From Deefgea piscis (GTDB lineage Bacteria; Pseudomonadota; Gammaproteobacteria; Burkholderiales; Chitinibacteraceae): 64,000 bases of DNA. Made by a program: the position numbers and the translations under genes. The stretch is taken from contig NZ_CP081149.1 of assembly GCF_019665785.1 (NCBI RefSeq), positions 2,976,001-3,040,000 on the forward strand, read 5' to 3'. Position 1 is the stretch's first letter, and every line of letters starts with the position of its first letter. The notes below the pieces were generated by a model. That model was not told the DNA's origin, made no database searches, and worked only from the letters and a program-made list of their open reading frames with translations. Positions 27,044-37,170 of the stretch are shown piece after piece.

Positions 27044-27481
27044 ATGCTCAAGCCACTACAAGAATGGATTTGTGACTGCTGTGGAAAAATCATCCCCAGC
27101 GCTGATGCAGGCTATGTCATCTGGCGTCATGATGCAGACCAGCGAGACTTTGATTTTAAAATCATTCATAAATTTGTCTGTGAACCACCCAATTATCCAT
27201 CATCCACCCCACTCACTGAGTTCCTTGGCACCAAGGGCAGCACCTATTTATTGTCTTTTATCAGCCTAGGCAAAATCAAAGCGCGCGGCCGTTATCGCAA
27301 TTACTGCCATGTGCTAGATTTTGATGAATATGTTGATTTTTATCGCCGAGTACAAATCCCCTATTACGAAGAAGCGCGCACTAAATTTAACAACCCCGTC
27401 TTATTAGCCGAAATGGAAGACGCCAGCGAGTTGCATCCTTACCAAGAAGACGTTTTAAAACAAATCATTGAGCGATTTTAA
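27044..27481 (+). CDS. Hypothetical protein with CxxC near N-terminus
   Basis: 145 residues, soluble, acidic at the C-terminus. ICDCCGKII at residues 9-17 could be half of a zinc site, but I see no second CxxC; H43 and C47 (IHKFVCEPP) could complete it. The middle carries TYLLSFISLGKIKARGRY and the end YQEDVLKQIIERF. I do not recognise the family. It sits between a tRNA terminator and a chemoreceptor gene, separated from the latter by 60 bases, so it could be its own unit or be cotranscribed with it. Confidence 0.75.
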   Translation: MLKPLQEWICDCCGKIIPSADAGYVIWRHDADQRDFDFKIIHKFVCEPPNYPSSTPLTEFLGTKGSTYLLSFISLGKIKARGRYRNYCHVLDFDEYVDFYRRVQIPYYEEARTKFNNPVLLAEMEDASELHPYQEDVLKQIIERF

Positions 27482-27541
27482 ATACTAGAAAATACAACTT
27501 AATTAGAGCCACATTCTGAATGCTTATTTTGGAAAAAAGAC

Positions 27542-29191
27542 ATGATTAAAATGCTAAGTTTGCGTAAATTCTTATTACTGATTTTAACGTTGTCACTTTG
27601 CATTGTGATTGCATTAAGTATTCAAGCTTATTTATCACTCAATACCATCGCCAACGACTCAGCCAAAATGGGCCAAGGCAAAGATCTTGTTGCCGATATT
27701 TTACCTCCCCCGCTCTATGTCGTTGAAGCACAATTAGCCAGCTATCAACTACTGCAAGCCACAGCCAGTGAGCGGCCAGCCATTATTCAATTATTAAATA
27801 AACTAAAAGCCGATTACGACGCCAGAAATGAATATTGGCAAAACAGCGATCTCGATGCCGAATTAAAAAACAATTTACTCGGCAAAGCCAAATCAAGTGG
27901 CACTCATTTCTGGAATATCGTCCAGCAACAATTAATTCCGGCAGCTAAATCCTCGGACAATGCCGCAATGAGCAATGCATTACAAGCACTCAAGCCCGCC
28001 TACGAAGCACATCGCCAAGCGATTGATGCGATTGTATTGCAAGGCAATGCTTATGCCACGCAAACAGCACAAACATTATTATCTGACTCTCAACAAGCCA
28101 CCTCAACCGTATTGGCTTTAGGTTTGATCGGCTTAATCGTTATGATTGCAGTGCTCGCTTGGCTGATGCAAGAAATGAAAAACCGCATTGGCGGCGAACC
28201 TGGTGCTGCAATGCTGCTCACGCAAGCCATGTCTGAGGGGAATTTACACACCCCACAGCGACAAACTTGGCCCGGTAAATTAGCGAACAGTGTGCTGGCC
28301 AATCTGAATATTTTAGCGGATCGATTAACTGAATTACTGCGTGACATTCACCATGTCAGCCAAAAGATTACCCAATCATCCCAAGAAATCACGACGCTGA
28401 GCGACAATATTTTGCTCGCCAATCAAACCCGCTCAACGCGAGCTGCAGAAGTCACCGAAGTCACTCAGCAACTGAGCGCAACCTCCATTCAAGTGCAAAC
28501 TTTATCCCGCGAAATTTTAGGCCAAGTCGACCAAACCAGTGCTTTAGCCACGCAAGGCTTAGCTGCGGTATTAAGCAGTCAGCAAGAAATGCAGTCCATT
28601 ACCAATAAAGCCCAAGAAGCAGGCAATAAAGTAAGCCAGCTTGGCCAAGCTGGGCAGCAAATACAAACCATTATTGGCGTCATTCGCGAAATTTCAGATC
28701 AAACTAATTTATTGGCCCTCAATGCCGCGATTGAAGCGGCCAGAGCGGGTGAACAAGGGCGCGGATTTGCAGTGGTCGCTGATGAAGTCAGAAAATTGGC
28801 CTACCGCACCAGTGATGCCACGACCGAAATTAGCAGCATCATTCAAAGTCTAGCGGCTTTAATTGACGATAGTAATTCAGCCATGATGGGCATTTTAAAT
28901 AGCTCGAAAACCGGATTAAGCTTAATGCAAACCAGCACCAGCATGATCCAGAATATTTCACATAGCGCCGATCAAACCAGCTCGGCGACCCATCAAATTG
29001 CCGAACAAATTAGCCAACAAATTGCAATGCTCAGCCAACAACAGCAAAATTTACACAATCTATTCGCCACACTCGAAGACAGCATTGACCGCGTTAACGC
29101 CAGTAAATCCGTCAGCGAAGATCTGCAAAAACTCACCCATAAGCTGGGCACATGCCTGAGTAAATTTAAATTTGCCGCTGCCACTCATTGA
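27542..29191 (+). CDS. Methyl-accepting chemotaxis protein
   Basis: 549-residue transmembrane chemoreceptor. Membrane segment 1 is near residues 9-30, a periplasmic four-helix-like sensor domain spans about 31-180, and membrane segment 2 is [18 protein letters not shown] (about 192-209). The cytoplasmic coiled coil holds the conserved hairpin tip [20 protein letters not shown], which binds CheA/CheW, and [14 protein letters not shown]. There is no C-terminal pentapeptide for CheR/CheB tethering. The ligand is unknown. It would signal to the chemotaxis proteins, of which CheB, CheD and CheR are encoded at the end of this window. Confidence 0.93.
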   Translation: MIKMLSLRKFLLLILTLSLCIVIALSIQAYLSLNTIANDSAKMGQGKDLVADILPPPLYVVEAQLASYQLLQATASERPAIIQLLNKLKADYDARNEYWQNSDLDAELKNNLLGKAKSSGTHFWNIVQQQLIPAAKSSDNAAMSNALQALKPAYEAHRQAIDAIVLQGNAYATQTAQTLLSDSQQATSTVLALGLIGLIVMIAVLAWLMQEMKNRIGGEPGAAMLLTQAMSEGNLHTPQRQTWPGKLANSVLANLNILADRLTELLRDIHHVSQKITQSSQEITTLSDNILLANQTRSTRAAEVTEVTQQLSATSIQVQTLSREILGQVDQTSALATQGLAAVLSSQQEMQSITNKAQEAGNKVSQLGQAGQQIQTIIGVIREISDQTNLLALNAAIEAARAGEQGRGFAVVADEVRKLAYRTSDATTEISSIIQSLAALIDDSNSAMMGILNSSKTGLSLMQTSTSMIQNISHSADQTSSATHQIAEQISQQIAMLSQQQQNLHNLFATLEDSIDRVNASKSVSEDLQKLTHKLGTCLSKFKFAAATH

Positions 29192-29305
29192 GATACCCCT
29201 ACACGCCACGCATACGACTGAAGGTACTCCAGCGTGAAGACCAAAATAGACAATTCATACCTCAATGTATATGCCGCTAACTTAGTATAGGAAAGGCACA
29301 AAAGA

Positions 29306-29333
29306 CAATACCCCAAGAAACCTTGGGGTATTG
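29306..29333. terminator. Terminator between chemoreceptor and phoX-like gene
   Basis: CAATACCCCAAG pairs with CTTGGGGTATTG (12 bp) around AAAC, between two convergent genes. The stem nearly repeats the one at 31804-31837 on the other side of the phosphatase gene. Confidence 0.75.
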
Positions 29334-29388
29334 TGCTTAGCGATTTCGCGAATCAATGATTCAACAGATAATGATTCAACAACTCATT

Positions 29389-31665
29389 TTACGAGCCGAT
29401 ACGACCGCCATCGTCTTTGGTAATCACAATCGTTGCCGAGCGTGGGCGTTTACCTGCGCCGTAGCCGGCATTGCTTGGCCATTGACTGGTGTACTTCGTT
29501 GGATCAGCCACATCGGCCATCTTGGTGCCTTCGCCCGGATGTTGGATATTAATAAAGATCGCCTTGCCATCTGGCGTTTCGCATAGACCGGTGATTTCGC
29601 AATCTTTAGGGCCAACCAAGAAGCGTTTGAGTTTGTCTGCTGCCGGTTTGGCACCGACTTGCGTGACGACATTCATTACGCTGGTATCGGCCTTGGTATA
29701 ACTCAACGTTTTTGCTGCGCCATCGCCCACTTTGCCAGCAATCGCTGCCAACATCATGCAATTACTCACATCGGTATAAGCGCCGTCATCGGTTTGAATC
29801 CAACAAATACCGGTATTTTGGCTAAATGCCAAACCATCCGGCGATGAAAAATCTTGATCATCGGTCAGGTTCGATAAATTCACCGTCGCTTTATCGGCAT
29901 CGGCTTCTGCGCCAAATAAGTACACATCCCAAACAAAGCTACCAACAGCAGTGCCTTCTTTCATGCGCAGAATGTGGCCATTTGGATTGCCCTTGCCTTT
30001 ATTGCCATCGTTATCTTCGTAATAACGTGGATTGGCGCTATCGGGGGTCAATTGCGAGCTTGATGCTGGATCGATACGGCGATTGCTATTATTGGTCAGT
30101 GTTTGATAGTACTCGCCCGTCACCGGGTTAACACCGCCCCACTCAGGTCGATCCATTTTGGTGGCGCCCACGGCATCACCGGCCAAACGGGTATTGACAC
30201 AAATATCGGCTAAATCAGCAAATGAGTACGTCGCAAAGCCCGCGATCGCTGCATTGCTCATCGACAACTCGATCCATTGGCCCGAACCATCAGCATTAAA
30301 TTTAGCCACATACAAAGTGCCTTCATTCAGGTATTTATCGCCCGTCGCCATCCGATCTGCTGGATTAGCGTCCGCCGCCACCCACAGCGCTTTGGAGACA
30401 AACTTATACATGTATTCATTACGCGAATCGTCACCCAAATACACTGTCAGCGGTTTGCCGGCTACTGGCAGGCCAAACGCCGCGCTTTCATGGGCAAAGC
30501 GGCCTAAAGCAGTACGTTTTTTCAGTGGTTTGGTTTTGTCATACGCGTCCATCTCAATGATGTAGCCTTGGCCATTCATTTCATTGCGATAGTCGTCTGA
30601 GCCATCGGCTGAGCTGCCGATTTTACTGATATTCCAACGTGCATATTGATCGCCCGCACCACCGGTTTCCCAGCCGTGACGCGACGAAGATCCCGCATTG
30701 CGGCCATAACGTTTTAATGACGTTACGCTCTTATCATTATTGCGATTGGTATCATCTGCCGCGACACGGAAGAAATATCCCGACCAGTTTTCTTCACCTG
30801 ACAAATACGTTCCCCACGGGGTTTTGCCGGTGCCGCAATTATTAATGGTGCCGCGGGTTTTAGTCCCAGTCGTCGAATACTTGGTTTTGAGCAAGGCACT
30901 ACCGCGCGCTGGGCCGCTAATTTCAACTTCAGTGAGCGGCGTTACGCGGCGATTAAATGCCGAACTTGGCACAGTGGCCCATTTGTTATTCGTCGCTTTC
31001 ACTTCAACCACTGACAAGCCATGAATCGCAACTTCTTTATCTACTTCGGCCGCTGGGCGTGGCAAAGTGCTGGCACCGCCATTGGCGTGCAAAAAGAACG
31101 ACGATCTGGTTTCATCAGTTGTTGCTTCATGATTCATCGCCAACAGACCGCGCTCAATGCCAGAGCTCGACGGTTTACCGGCGGCATCAAGACCAAAATA
31201 CTCCATCCCATCGTGATGATCGCCCGCACGATTTTCATAATCGCTATCGCTACCATCATTTTTATACGCCGGGGTGCTGGCTGTTAGTGGGTCGCCCAAG
31301 GCATAAATCACTTGGTAGCTATACCCGGCTGGAATCACTACTTTATCCAATAAGCTTTTGCCGACGGCAGTAAAACCCAAGCTGGCCATAATCGGGTTAA
31401 CGGCAACCGGTGGTGTTGGCGTTGGGCTCGGCACAGGGCTGCCGCTTGGCGTTGTGCTCGGCAATGGCGATACTGGCGGCGGCAAAATTTCACCTGAAGA
31501 GCAACCAACCAAACCTAAGCCCATCCCGCCTAAAGCCGCTGCGCCCGACAAGCTCATACCCAAAAAACGACGGCGATTAATCAACCGTTGCTCAAGCACT
31601 GAATCAAATGTTGGGTTCTCTGAGGTATTAGAGTTTTCATCATTAAAATTATTAGACTTAGACAT
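29389..31665 (-). CDS. phoX: PhoX-family alkaline phosphatase, Tat-exported
   Basis: 758-residue exported phosphatase (DUF839/PhoX type), a calcium/iron enzyme that frees phosphate from organic esters. A twin-arginine signal (NRRRFLGMSLSGAAALGG) leads to a lipobox-like LVGC at about residue 55, so it may be a Tat lipoprotein. A Pro/Ser/Thr linker follows, then the catalytic domain with MEYFGLD, NHEATTDE, TYLSGEENWSGYF, GRFAHESAAF and PDGLAFSQNTGICWIQTDD. The ATG at 31665 is chosen over a TTG at 31674. Repeated Pho boxes 50 bases upstream point to PhoB control. Confidence 0.88.
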   Translation of the reverse strand: MSKSNNFNDENSNTSENPTFDSVLEQRLINRRRFLGMSLSGAAALGGMGLGLVGCSSGEILPPPVSPLPSTTPSGSPVPSPTPTPPVAVNPIMASLGFTAVGKSLLDKVVIPAGYSYQVIYALGDPLTASTPAYKNDGSDSDYENRAGDHHDGMEYFGLDAAGKPSSSGIERGLLAMNHEATTDETRSSFFLHANGGASTLPRPAAEVDKEVAIHGLSVVEVKATNNKWATVPSSAFNRRVTPLTEVEISGPARGSALLKTKYSTTGTKTRGTINNCGTGKTPWGTYLSGEENWSGYFFRVAADDTNRNNDKSVTSLKRYGRNAGSSSRHGWETGGAGDQYARWNISKIGSSADGSDDYRNEMNGQGYIIEMDAYDKTKPLKKRTALGRFAHESAAFGLPVAGKPLTVYLGDDSRNEYMYKFVSKALWVAADANPADRMATGDKYLNEGTLYVAKFNADGSGQWIELSMSNAAIAGFATYSFADLADICVNTRLAGDAVGATKMDRPEWGGVNPVTGEYYQTLTNNSNRRIDPASSSQLTPDSANPRYYEDNDGNKGKGNPNGHILRMKEGTAVGSFVWDVYLFGAEADADKATVNLSNLTDDQDFSSPDGLAFSQNTGICWIQTDDGAYTDVSNCMMLAAIAGKVGDGAAKTLSYTKADTSVMNVVTQVGAKPAADKLKRFLVGPKDCEITGLCETPDGKAIFINIQHPGEGTKMADVADPTKYTSQWPSNAGYGAGKRPRSATIVITKDDGGRIGS

Positions 31666-31714
31666 TCGCTGCAATCGCCTTAATGGTAAAAAAGCGCTAC
31701 TTTAAAGTCCAAAT

Positions 31715-31743
31715 ATGACAACATCACGCCAGTTTAATGACGG
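31715..31743 (-). promoter_or_regulatory. Tandem Pho boxes upstream of phoX-like gene
   Basis: On the minus strand three heptamers are spaced every 11 bases: CCGTCAT, CTGGCGT and TTGTCAT, with spacers TAAA and GATG. Against the PhoB half-site CTGTCAT they match 6, 5 and 6 of 7. PhoB control of PhoX genes is established; binding here is inferred. Confidence 0.7.
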
Positions 31744-31803
31744 TTTTATGAAATAAACAATCTATGTATATACAGCTAGGCTAACTTTTATCTAGCCTGA
31801 AAC

Positions 31804-31837
31804 AAAATACCCCAAGGTTTTTGCCTTGGGGTATTTT
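31804..31837. terminator. Bidirectional terminator
   Basis: AAAATACCCCAAGG pairs with CCTTGGGGTATTTT around TTTTTG. On the minus strand it would end transcription of the sulfite reductase pair only if read late; as placed (between the phoX promoter and the end of the DUF934 gene) it best serves the minus-strand cys pair. Confidence 0.85.
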
Positions 31838-31871
31838 TATATCCGTGATATCTGTATCGATCTACGCCAGT

Positions 31872-32402
31872 TTAAGCGGCGACAGCTCGGCGGCGAAACA
31901 GCGGTAAGGGTTGCGCCACGCTCGACTGATAAGACTCAGTAAAGTCATCCAAGCCCTTGGCAGCGTCGACAATGTCTTTGTCGCTACGCACGTCAAACGC
32001 GGTAAAGCCACAGCGCGATAAATAATTGATGGTGTCTTTAAACACATCGCCCACCGCGCGTAATTCTCCGGTAAAGCCATGGCGCTCGCGCAGCAAACGG
32101 CCAATCGAAAAACCACGCCCATCGGTAAACGCCGGAAAATCACAGGCAATCATTACAAAATGATTGGCAGCAACTGGCAGGCTTTCTGGCTCGTCATCCG
32201 GTGCAAAGCACACCGCCACTGCATGACCGGCAGCAGCACGTAATGTGAGTTCTTCTTGCTTAGATAACCAGTATTGATACGGAACCAGCACCGCGCCTTC
32301 GCTAGGGACAGATACCACGCCCTCTTCATTGGCAACAACGCGAACCCAACGATTTGCAACCACTTCACGGTCAATAATGACTTGAGGATTTTGATCAAGC
32401 AT
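31872..32402 (-). CDS. DUF934 protein, partner of sulfite reductase
   Basis: 176 residues from the ATG at 32402 (GGGAGAAAGCAG before it), overlapping the end of the reductase gene by eight bases. It belongs to the DUF934 family, described as a probable oxidoreductase component for sulfite reduction and almost always found beside cysI-type genes. Visible family marks are DFPAFTDGRGFSIGRLLRER and GDVFKDTINYLSRCGF. No cofactor motif is evident. Translation is coupled to the reductase, so a role in the same step is likely. Confidence 0.9.
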   Translation of the reverse strand: MLDQNPQVIIDREVVANRWVRVVANEEGVVSVPSEGAVLVPYQYWLSKQEELTLRAAAGHAVAVCFAPDDEPESLPVAANHFVMIACDFPAFTDGRGFSIGRLLRERHGFTGELRAVGDVFKDTINYLSRCGFTAFDVRSDKDIVDAAKGLDDFTESYQSSVAQPLPLFRRRAVAA

Positions 32403-34077
32403 CTGCTTTCTCCCGACGATTGGGTTTGCCTTCATATACTTTGGCTTTAAATGGCTCGGCACCAATGCGATCAAATAAGTCGATAAACGACTCTTCGCCA
32501 TTGCGATTGGCGACAAACACATTGATGATTTTTTCGATCACATCGGGCATTTCATCTTGGGCAAACGATGGGCCGAGTACTTTGGCTAAGCTAGCCCCCT
32601 TGCCTTGACGGCCACCAAGCGAGACTTGATACCATTCCGAACCGTTTTTATCGACGCCCAAAATCCCGATATTGCCGATATGGTGGTGACCACAAGCATT
32701 CATACAGCCCGACATATTCATGTCGATTTCGCCCAAATCGTGCAGGTAATCGAGGTTATCAAAACGATCTTGAATCGCCAGCGCAATCGGGATCGACTTG
32801 GCGTTCGCCAATGAACAGAAGTCCCCGCCCGGGCAGCAAATCACGTCGGTTAATAAGCCAATATTTGGCGTAGCAAAACCAATCGCTTTAGCCGCTTCCC
32901 ACAAGGCAAACAAATCAGATTGCTTCACATCGGCCAAGATCAAGTTTTGCTGATGCGACACGCGCAATTCACCAAAGCTATATTGATCCGCTAAGTCAGC
33001 AACGGCATCAAGCTGGCTTGAGCTCGCATCCCCCGGCGCAACGCCATTGGGTTTCAAGCTCAAAGTCACGGCAGCATAGCCAGCTTGTTTGTGCGCAAAC
33101 ACATTGCGCTCTACCCAGCGGCTAAAGCCTTTATTGTCGAGTTTTTGCTGCGTGAATGCAGCGTCGTCGCCCGTGAAGGTTTCATACGCAGGCGCAGTGA
33201 AGAATTTATGGTTGCGCTGGATCTCTTCTTGGGTCAACGTCATTGGGCCGTTTTTGGTAAACGCCCATTCTTGATCGACCTTGGCGCCAAACGCTTCTGG
33301 CGTCATCGCTTTCACCAAAATCTTAATCCGCGCTTTGTATTTATTGTCGCGGCGACCGTAGCGGTTATATACGCGCAAAACGGCATCCAAATACGACAGC
33401 AAATGTTCTGGCTCAAGCCAAGGCTTGATCAAGCTACCGACAATCGGCGTGCGGCCCAAACCACCACCCACGTAGATCTCAAATCCGACCTCGCCAGCGG
33501 CGTTTTTCACCACATTGATACCCACATCGTGCACCAACACCGCCGCGCGATCTTCCACCGAGCCATTGACGGCGATTTTAAATTTACGCGGCAAGTGAGC
33601 AAATTCAGGGTGAAATGTTGACCATTGACGGATGATTTCACACCAAGGGCGTGGATCAACAATTTCATCGTGCGCCACACCGGCGAACTGATCGGTCGTG
33701 GTATTTCGGATACAGTTGCCCGAGGTTTGAATCGCGTGCATTTGCACTGTAGCGAGTTCCGCCAAGATGTCAGGCACGTTTTCCAGTGCTGGCCAGTTGT
33801 ATTGAATGTTTTGGCGCGTGGTGAAATGCGCATAATCTTTGTCATATTTACGGGCGATTTCAGCCAGCTTGCGAACTTGGCGGCTGCTCACATGACCATA
33901 AGGAATGGCCACCCGCAACATCGGCGCATGCCTTTGAATATAAAGGCCGTTTTGCAAGCGCAGTGGGCGAAATTGTTCTTCCGTTAACTCACCGGCTAAG
34001 AAGCGTTGCGTTTGATCGCGATACTGCGCTACGCGCTGGTCCACAATCTGCTGGTCGTATTCGTCGTAAATATACAT
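32395..34077 (-). CDS. cysI: Sulfite reductase hemoprotein (nitrite/sulfite reductase family)
   Basis: Siroheme/[4Fe-4S] enzyme that reduces sulfite to sulfide for cysteine synthesis. The cluster and siroheme cysteines are C415 and C421 (CCPGGDFCSLANA) and C458 and C462 (SGCMNACGHHHIG). Two ferredoxin-like half domains precede them (FTTRQNIQYNWP, TSGNCIRNTTTDQFAG). 560 residues from the ATG at 34077 matches CysI; the frame extends slightly upstream. No CysJ flavoprotein gene is adjacent; with DUF934 this is the assimilatory arrangement of many betaproteobacteria. Nitrite reductase is less likely given the partner. Confidence 0.92.
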   Translation of the reverse strand: MYIYDEYDQQIVDQRVAQYRDQTQRFLAGELTEEQFRPLRLQNGLYIQRHAPMLRVAIPYGHVSSRQVRKLAEIARKYDKDYAHFTTRQNIQYNWPALENVPDILAELATVQMHAIQTSGNCIRNTTTDQFAGVAHDEIVDPRPWCEIIRQWSTFHPEFAHLPRKFKIAVNGSVEDRAAVLVHDVGINVVKNAAGEVGFEIYVGGGLGRTPIVGSLIKPWLEPEHLLSYLDAVLRVYNRYGRRDNKYKARIKILVKAMTPEAFGAKVDQEWAFTKNGPMTLTQEEIQRNHKFFTAPAYETFTGDDAAFTQQKLDNKGFSRWVERNVFAHKQAGYAAVTLSLKPNGVAPGDASSSQLDAVADLADQYSFGELRVSHQQNLILADVKQSDLFALWEAAKAIGFATPNIGLLTDVICCPGGDFCSLANAKSIPIALAIQDRFDNLDYLHDLGEIDMNMSGCMNACGHHHIGNIGILGVDKNGSEWYQVSLGGRQGKGASLAKVLGPSFAQDEMPDVIEKIINVFVANRNGEESFIDLFDRIGAEPFKAKVYEGKPNRREKADA

Positions 34078-34336
34078 CGTGGTGTGATTCCGTAATGACG
34101 GCAAAATATGTTGGTCATAATACCAGTCGGCACTTATAAGCTGAACGACTGTTTTTGTCTAAGATCGAACTTTTTCGGAATATACCCACCTTCAGCATGG
34201 CGTCAGCCTGAGTTAACCGCTGTTTGCACCAAGCCAATGAGGCGAACTCGCACAACCGCACTATTGCCGATTGTTTGTGAATCGATCTCGGTTTAAGCTT
34301 GCGACTTTCTGCCATTCCCAAAAAGAGCCGCCCACT

Positions 34337-36967
34337 ATGAGCAGCCGCCAAGCGATTCTTCGTCTCGACTATACCCCCCCGAGCTATTTAATTGACCGCG
34401 TTGATTTAACTTTTGAGCTAAGCGATACCCATGCCAAAGTAACATCTCGCCTGATTATTAAACGCAATCAGGGTGTGAGCGCCGATACGCCGCTGGTTTT
34501 GGATGGTGAAGCACTGACGCTAGAGAGCATTAAACTCGATGGCGTGCCGCTCACCGCTAGCGATTATCAGCTCGATGATTGCAGCTTGCGCATTGCCCAG
34601 ATGCCCGACGATGGCATTTTAGAAATCGTGACGCGTTTGCTACCTAGCGACAACACCAGCCTGATGGGTTTATATCAATCCAATGGCAATTTCTTTACCC
34701 AATGCGAGGCCGAAGGCTTTCGCAAAATCACCTATTACTTAGATCGCCCTGACGTAATGGCGAAATTCACCACCACCATCATTGCCGATAAAACCAAGTT
34801 TCCGGTCTTGCTATCGAACGGCAATCGCGTTGGCAGTGGCACTTTGGACAAAAATCGCCATTGGGTGAAATGGGTCGATCCATTTAAAAAGCCGGCGTAT
34901 TTATTTGCCTTGGTCGCGGGCAAATTGGTGTCGCTATCGGGTAGCCATAGCACACCGAGTCAGCGCACGATTCAAATCGAGATTTATGTAGAACCGGGCA
35001 ATTTAGATAAATGCCACCATGCGCTGGCCGCCGCGCAAAAAGCTATGGCTTGGGATGAAGAGCGCTTTGGGCTGGAATACGATCTCGATACGTATATGAT
35101 TGTCGCCGTCAGCGACTTTAATATGGGCGCGATGGAAAACAAGGGCTTGAATATCTTTAATACCAAGTTTGTTTTGGCCAAGCCCGACACCGCCACCGAC
35201 GTTGATTTTGATGGTATTGATTCAGTGGTGGCGCATGAATATTTCCACAACTGGACCGGCAATCGCGTGACCTGCCGCGACTGGTTTCAGCTCAGCCTTA
35301 AAGAAGGCCTCACCGTGTATCGCGATCAAGAATTCTCCAGCGATATCGGTAGCCGCGCCGTACAGCGTATTTCCAATGTGCGTGCACTGCGCGAAACCCA
35401 ATTTTCTGAAGATGCTGGCCCACAAGCGCATCCAATTCGCCCCGATGAATATCTAGAAATTAATAATTTTTATACATGGACGATTTACGAAAAAGGCAGC
35501 GAAGTGGTACGCATGTACGCCACTTTGCTTGGCACTGCCGGATTTCGCCGTGGCATGGATTTGTATTTTAAACGCCATGATGGCCAAGCCGTTACTTGCG
35601 ACGATTTCCGCCGCGCAATGAGTGACGCCAATGGCGTGAACCTCGATCAATTCGAGCGCTGGTATAGCCAAGCCGGAACGCCAGTCTTGTCGGTCAACGC
35701 CGATTACGACGCCGCCGCACAAACCTATACGCTCACCGTAGCGCAGCATTGCCCAGCCACGCCCGGACAAGAACACAAACTGCCGTTTCATTTACCCTTG
35801 GCCGTTGGCTTGATTGATCGCCGTGGCCAAGATCTACCGCTGCAATTGCAAGGTGAAGCCGTGGCGGGCAGCACCACCCGCGTGTTAGAAATCCGCGAAG
35901 CGGTGCAAAGCTTTACCTTTATCAACGTGCCGTGCCTACCGGTACCCTCGTTATTGCGCGATTTTTCAGCACCAGTGCATTTAAATTTTGCCTATAGCGA
36001 TGACGATTTGGTGTTTTTAATGGCCAATGACAGCGACGCTTTTTCGCGCTGGGAAGCGGCCAACACCTTTGCCGTGCAACTACTCAAGGCGCAATACGCT
36101 GCAGCTGGCCAAGGCGAAAAAGCCGCAGCACCAGCAGCCTTTATTGCCGCCTACCAAAAGCTACTCACCAGCGACAAACTCGACCCTGCGCTAGTGGCCT
36201 TAATGCTGGAATTGCCACGCGAAAATTATTTGTTTGAGCAATTATCCGACGTTGACCCAGTTCGTTTATACGAGGTTTGCCGCAGCATCAAACAACAAAT
36301 CGCCCGTGAATTACGCCAAGAACTGCTCGCCGTGTATCAACGGCTGAACGACGCCACGCCTTATGTTTACGAAGGCGAACAAGTGGCGCGCCGCAGCTTA
36401 AAAAATATCTGCTTGGATTATCTCGCAGAGCTCGACGAGCCGATGATTGCGTCTTTACTCGCTCGCCAATACCAGCGCGCCGACAATATGACCGATCGCC
36501 TTGCGGCACTCAAAGCGCTAGTCAATCGCGACGGCGGTGACGCCCAACTGGCTGACTTTGCCGCGCACTGGAGCAGCGATGCGCTGGTGATGGACAAATG
36601 GTTTACGCTACAAGCCACCAGCCGCCGCCCCGGCGCGCTAAGCCGCGTACAGCAACTCACTGAGCATCCAGCGTTTTCAATCAAAAACCCAAATAAAGTG
36701 CGCTCACTGATCACCGCATTTTGTCTGGGTAATCCGCCGCATTTTCATGCTGCGGATGGCTACGGTTACGCCTTCGCCGCCGATCATATTATTCAATTAG
36801 ACGCCATCAACCCACAAATCGCCGCCCGCCTTGCCAGCTGCTTTAACCGCTGGACCAAAGTCGACGCCGGCCGCCGCGAGTTGATGCAGCAAGAGCTAGA
36901 ACGGATTCGCGCCACGGAAGGATTGTCGAGTGATACGTATGAGATTGTGAGTAAAGCATTAGGCTAA
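34337..36967 (+). CDS. pepN: Aminopeptidase N
   Basis: 876-residue M1 zinc metallopeptidase that removes N-terminal residues from peptides in the cytoplasm. The substrate-recognition motif GAMEN is at residues 264-268, the zinc site HEYFH at 300-304, with the downstream Glu in SLKEGLTVYRDQEFSSD. C-terminal helical domains as in E. coli PepN complete the normal length. The ATG at 34337 begins MSSRQAILRLDYTPPSYLI, aligning with family N-termini; the frame opens 22 codons earlier. Confidence 0.97.
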   Translation: MSSRQAILRLDYTPPSYLIDRVDLTFELSDTHAKVTSRLIIKRNQGVSADTPLVLDGEALTLESIKLDGVPLTASDYQLDDCSLRIAQMPDDGILEIVTRLLPSDNTSLMGLYQSNGNFFTQCEAEGFRKITYYLDRPDVMAKFTTTIIADKTKFPVLLSNGNRVGSGTLDKNRHWVKWVDPFKKPAYLFALVAGKLVSLSGSHSTPSQRTIQIEIYVEPGNLDKCHHALAAAQKAMAWDEERFGLEYDLDTYMIVAVSDFNMGAMENKGLNIFNTKFVLAKPDTATDVDFDGIDSVVAHEYFHNWTGNRVTCRDWFQLSLKEGLTVYRDQEFSSDIGSRAVQRISNVRALRETQFSEDAGPQAHPIRPDEYLEINNFYTWTIYEKGSEVVRMYATLLGTAGFRRGMDLYFKRHDGQAVTCDDFRRAMSDANGVNLDQFERWYSQAGTPVLSVNADYDAAAQTYTLTVAQHCPATPGQEHKLPFHLPLAVGLIDRRGQDLPLQLQGEAVAGSTTRVLEIREAVQSFTFINVPCLPVPSLLRDFSAPVHLNFAYSDDDLVFLMANDSDAFSRWEAANTFAVQLLKAQYAAAGQGEKAAAPAAFIAAYQKLLTSDKLDPALVALMLELPRENYLFEQLSDVDPVRLYEVCRSIKQQIARELRQELLAVYQRLNDATPYVYEGEQVARRSLKNICLDYLAELDEPMIASLLARQYQRADNMTDRLAALKALVNRDGGDAQLADFAAHWSSDALVMDKWFTLQATSRRPGALSRVQQLTEHPAFSIKNPNKVRSLITAFCLGNPPHFHAADGYGYAFAADHIIQLDAINPQIAARLASCFNRWTKVDAGRRELMQQELERIRATEGLSSDTYEIVSKALG

Positions 36968-36998
36968 GTGGCGCAAGATGGGTTGAACCATAATTTGG

Positions 36999-37030
36999 CG
37001 ATACCCATCGCTTTGAATGGATGGGTATCG
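36999..37030. repeat. Hairpin after pepN, possible terminator
   Basis: CGATACCCATC pairs with GATGGGTATCG around ten bases: 11 perfect pairs. No T-run follows, so termination would be weak. Confidence 0.6.
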
Positions 37031-37170
37031 TTGCACTCAACCTATCCTACGAGCTACAAAAAACTGAAACATCCATCGAGAAAACATGATGTTTAATTCA
37101 CCCTGACACGACTAAACTGGCATGAAAATAATCAGCAATCGGCGATTTTCAAAATCCAAGGCGTATCAAC

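Noticed and set aside
33085..33621. 178-codon plus-strand frame
   Set aside because: Antisense to the sulfite reductase gene, which has all cofactor cysteines; no independent support.
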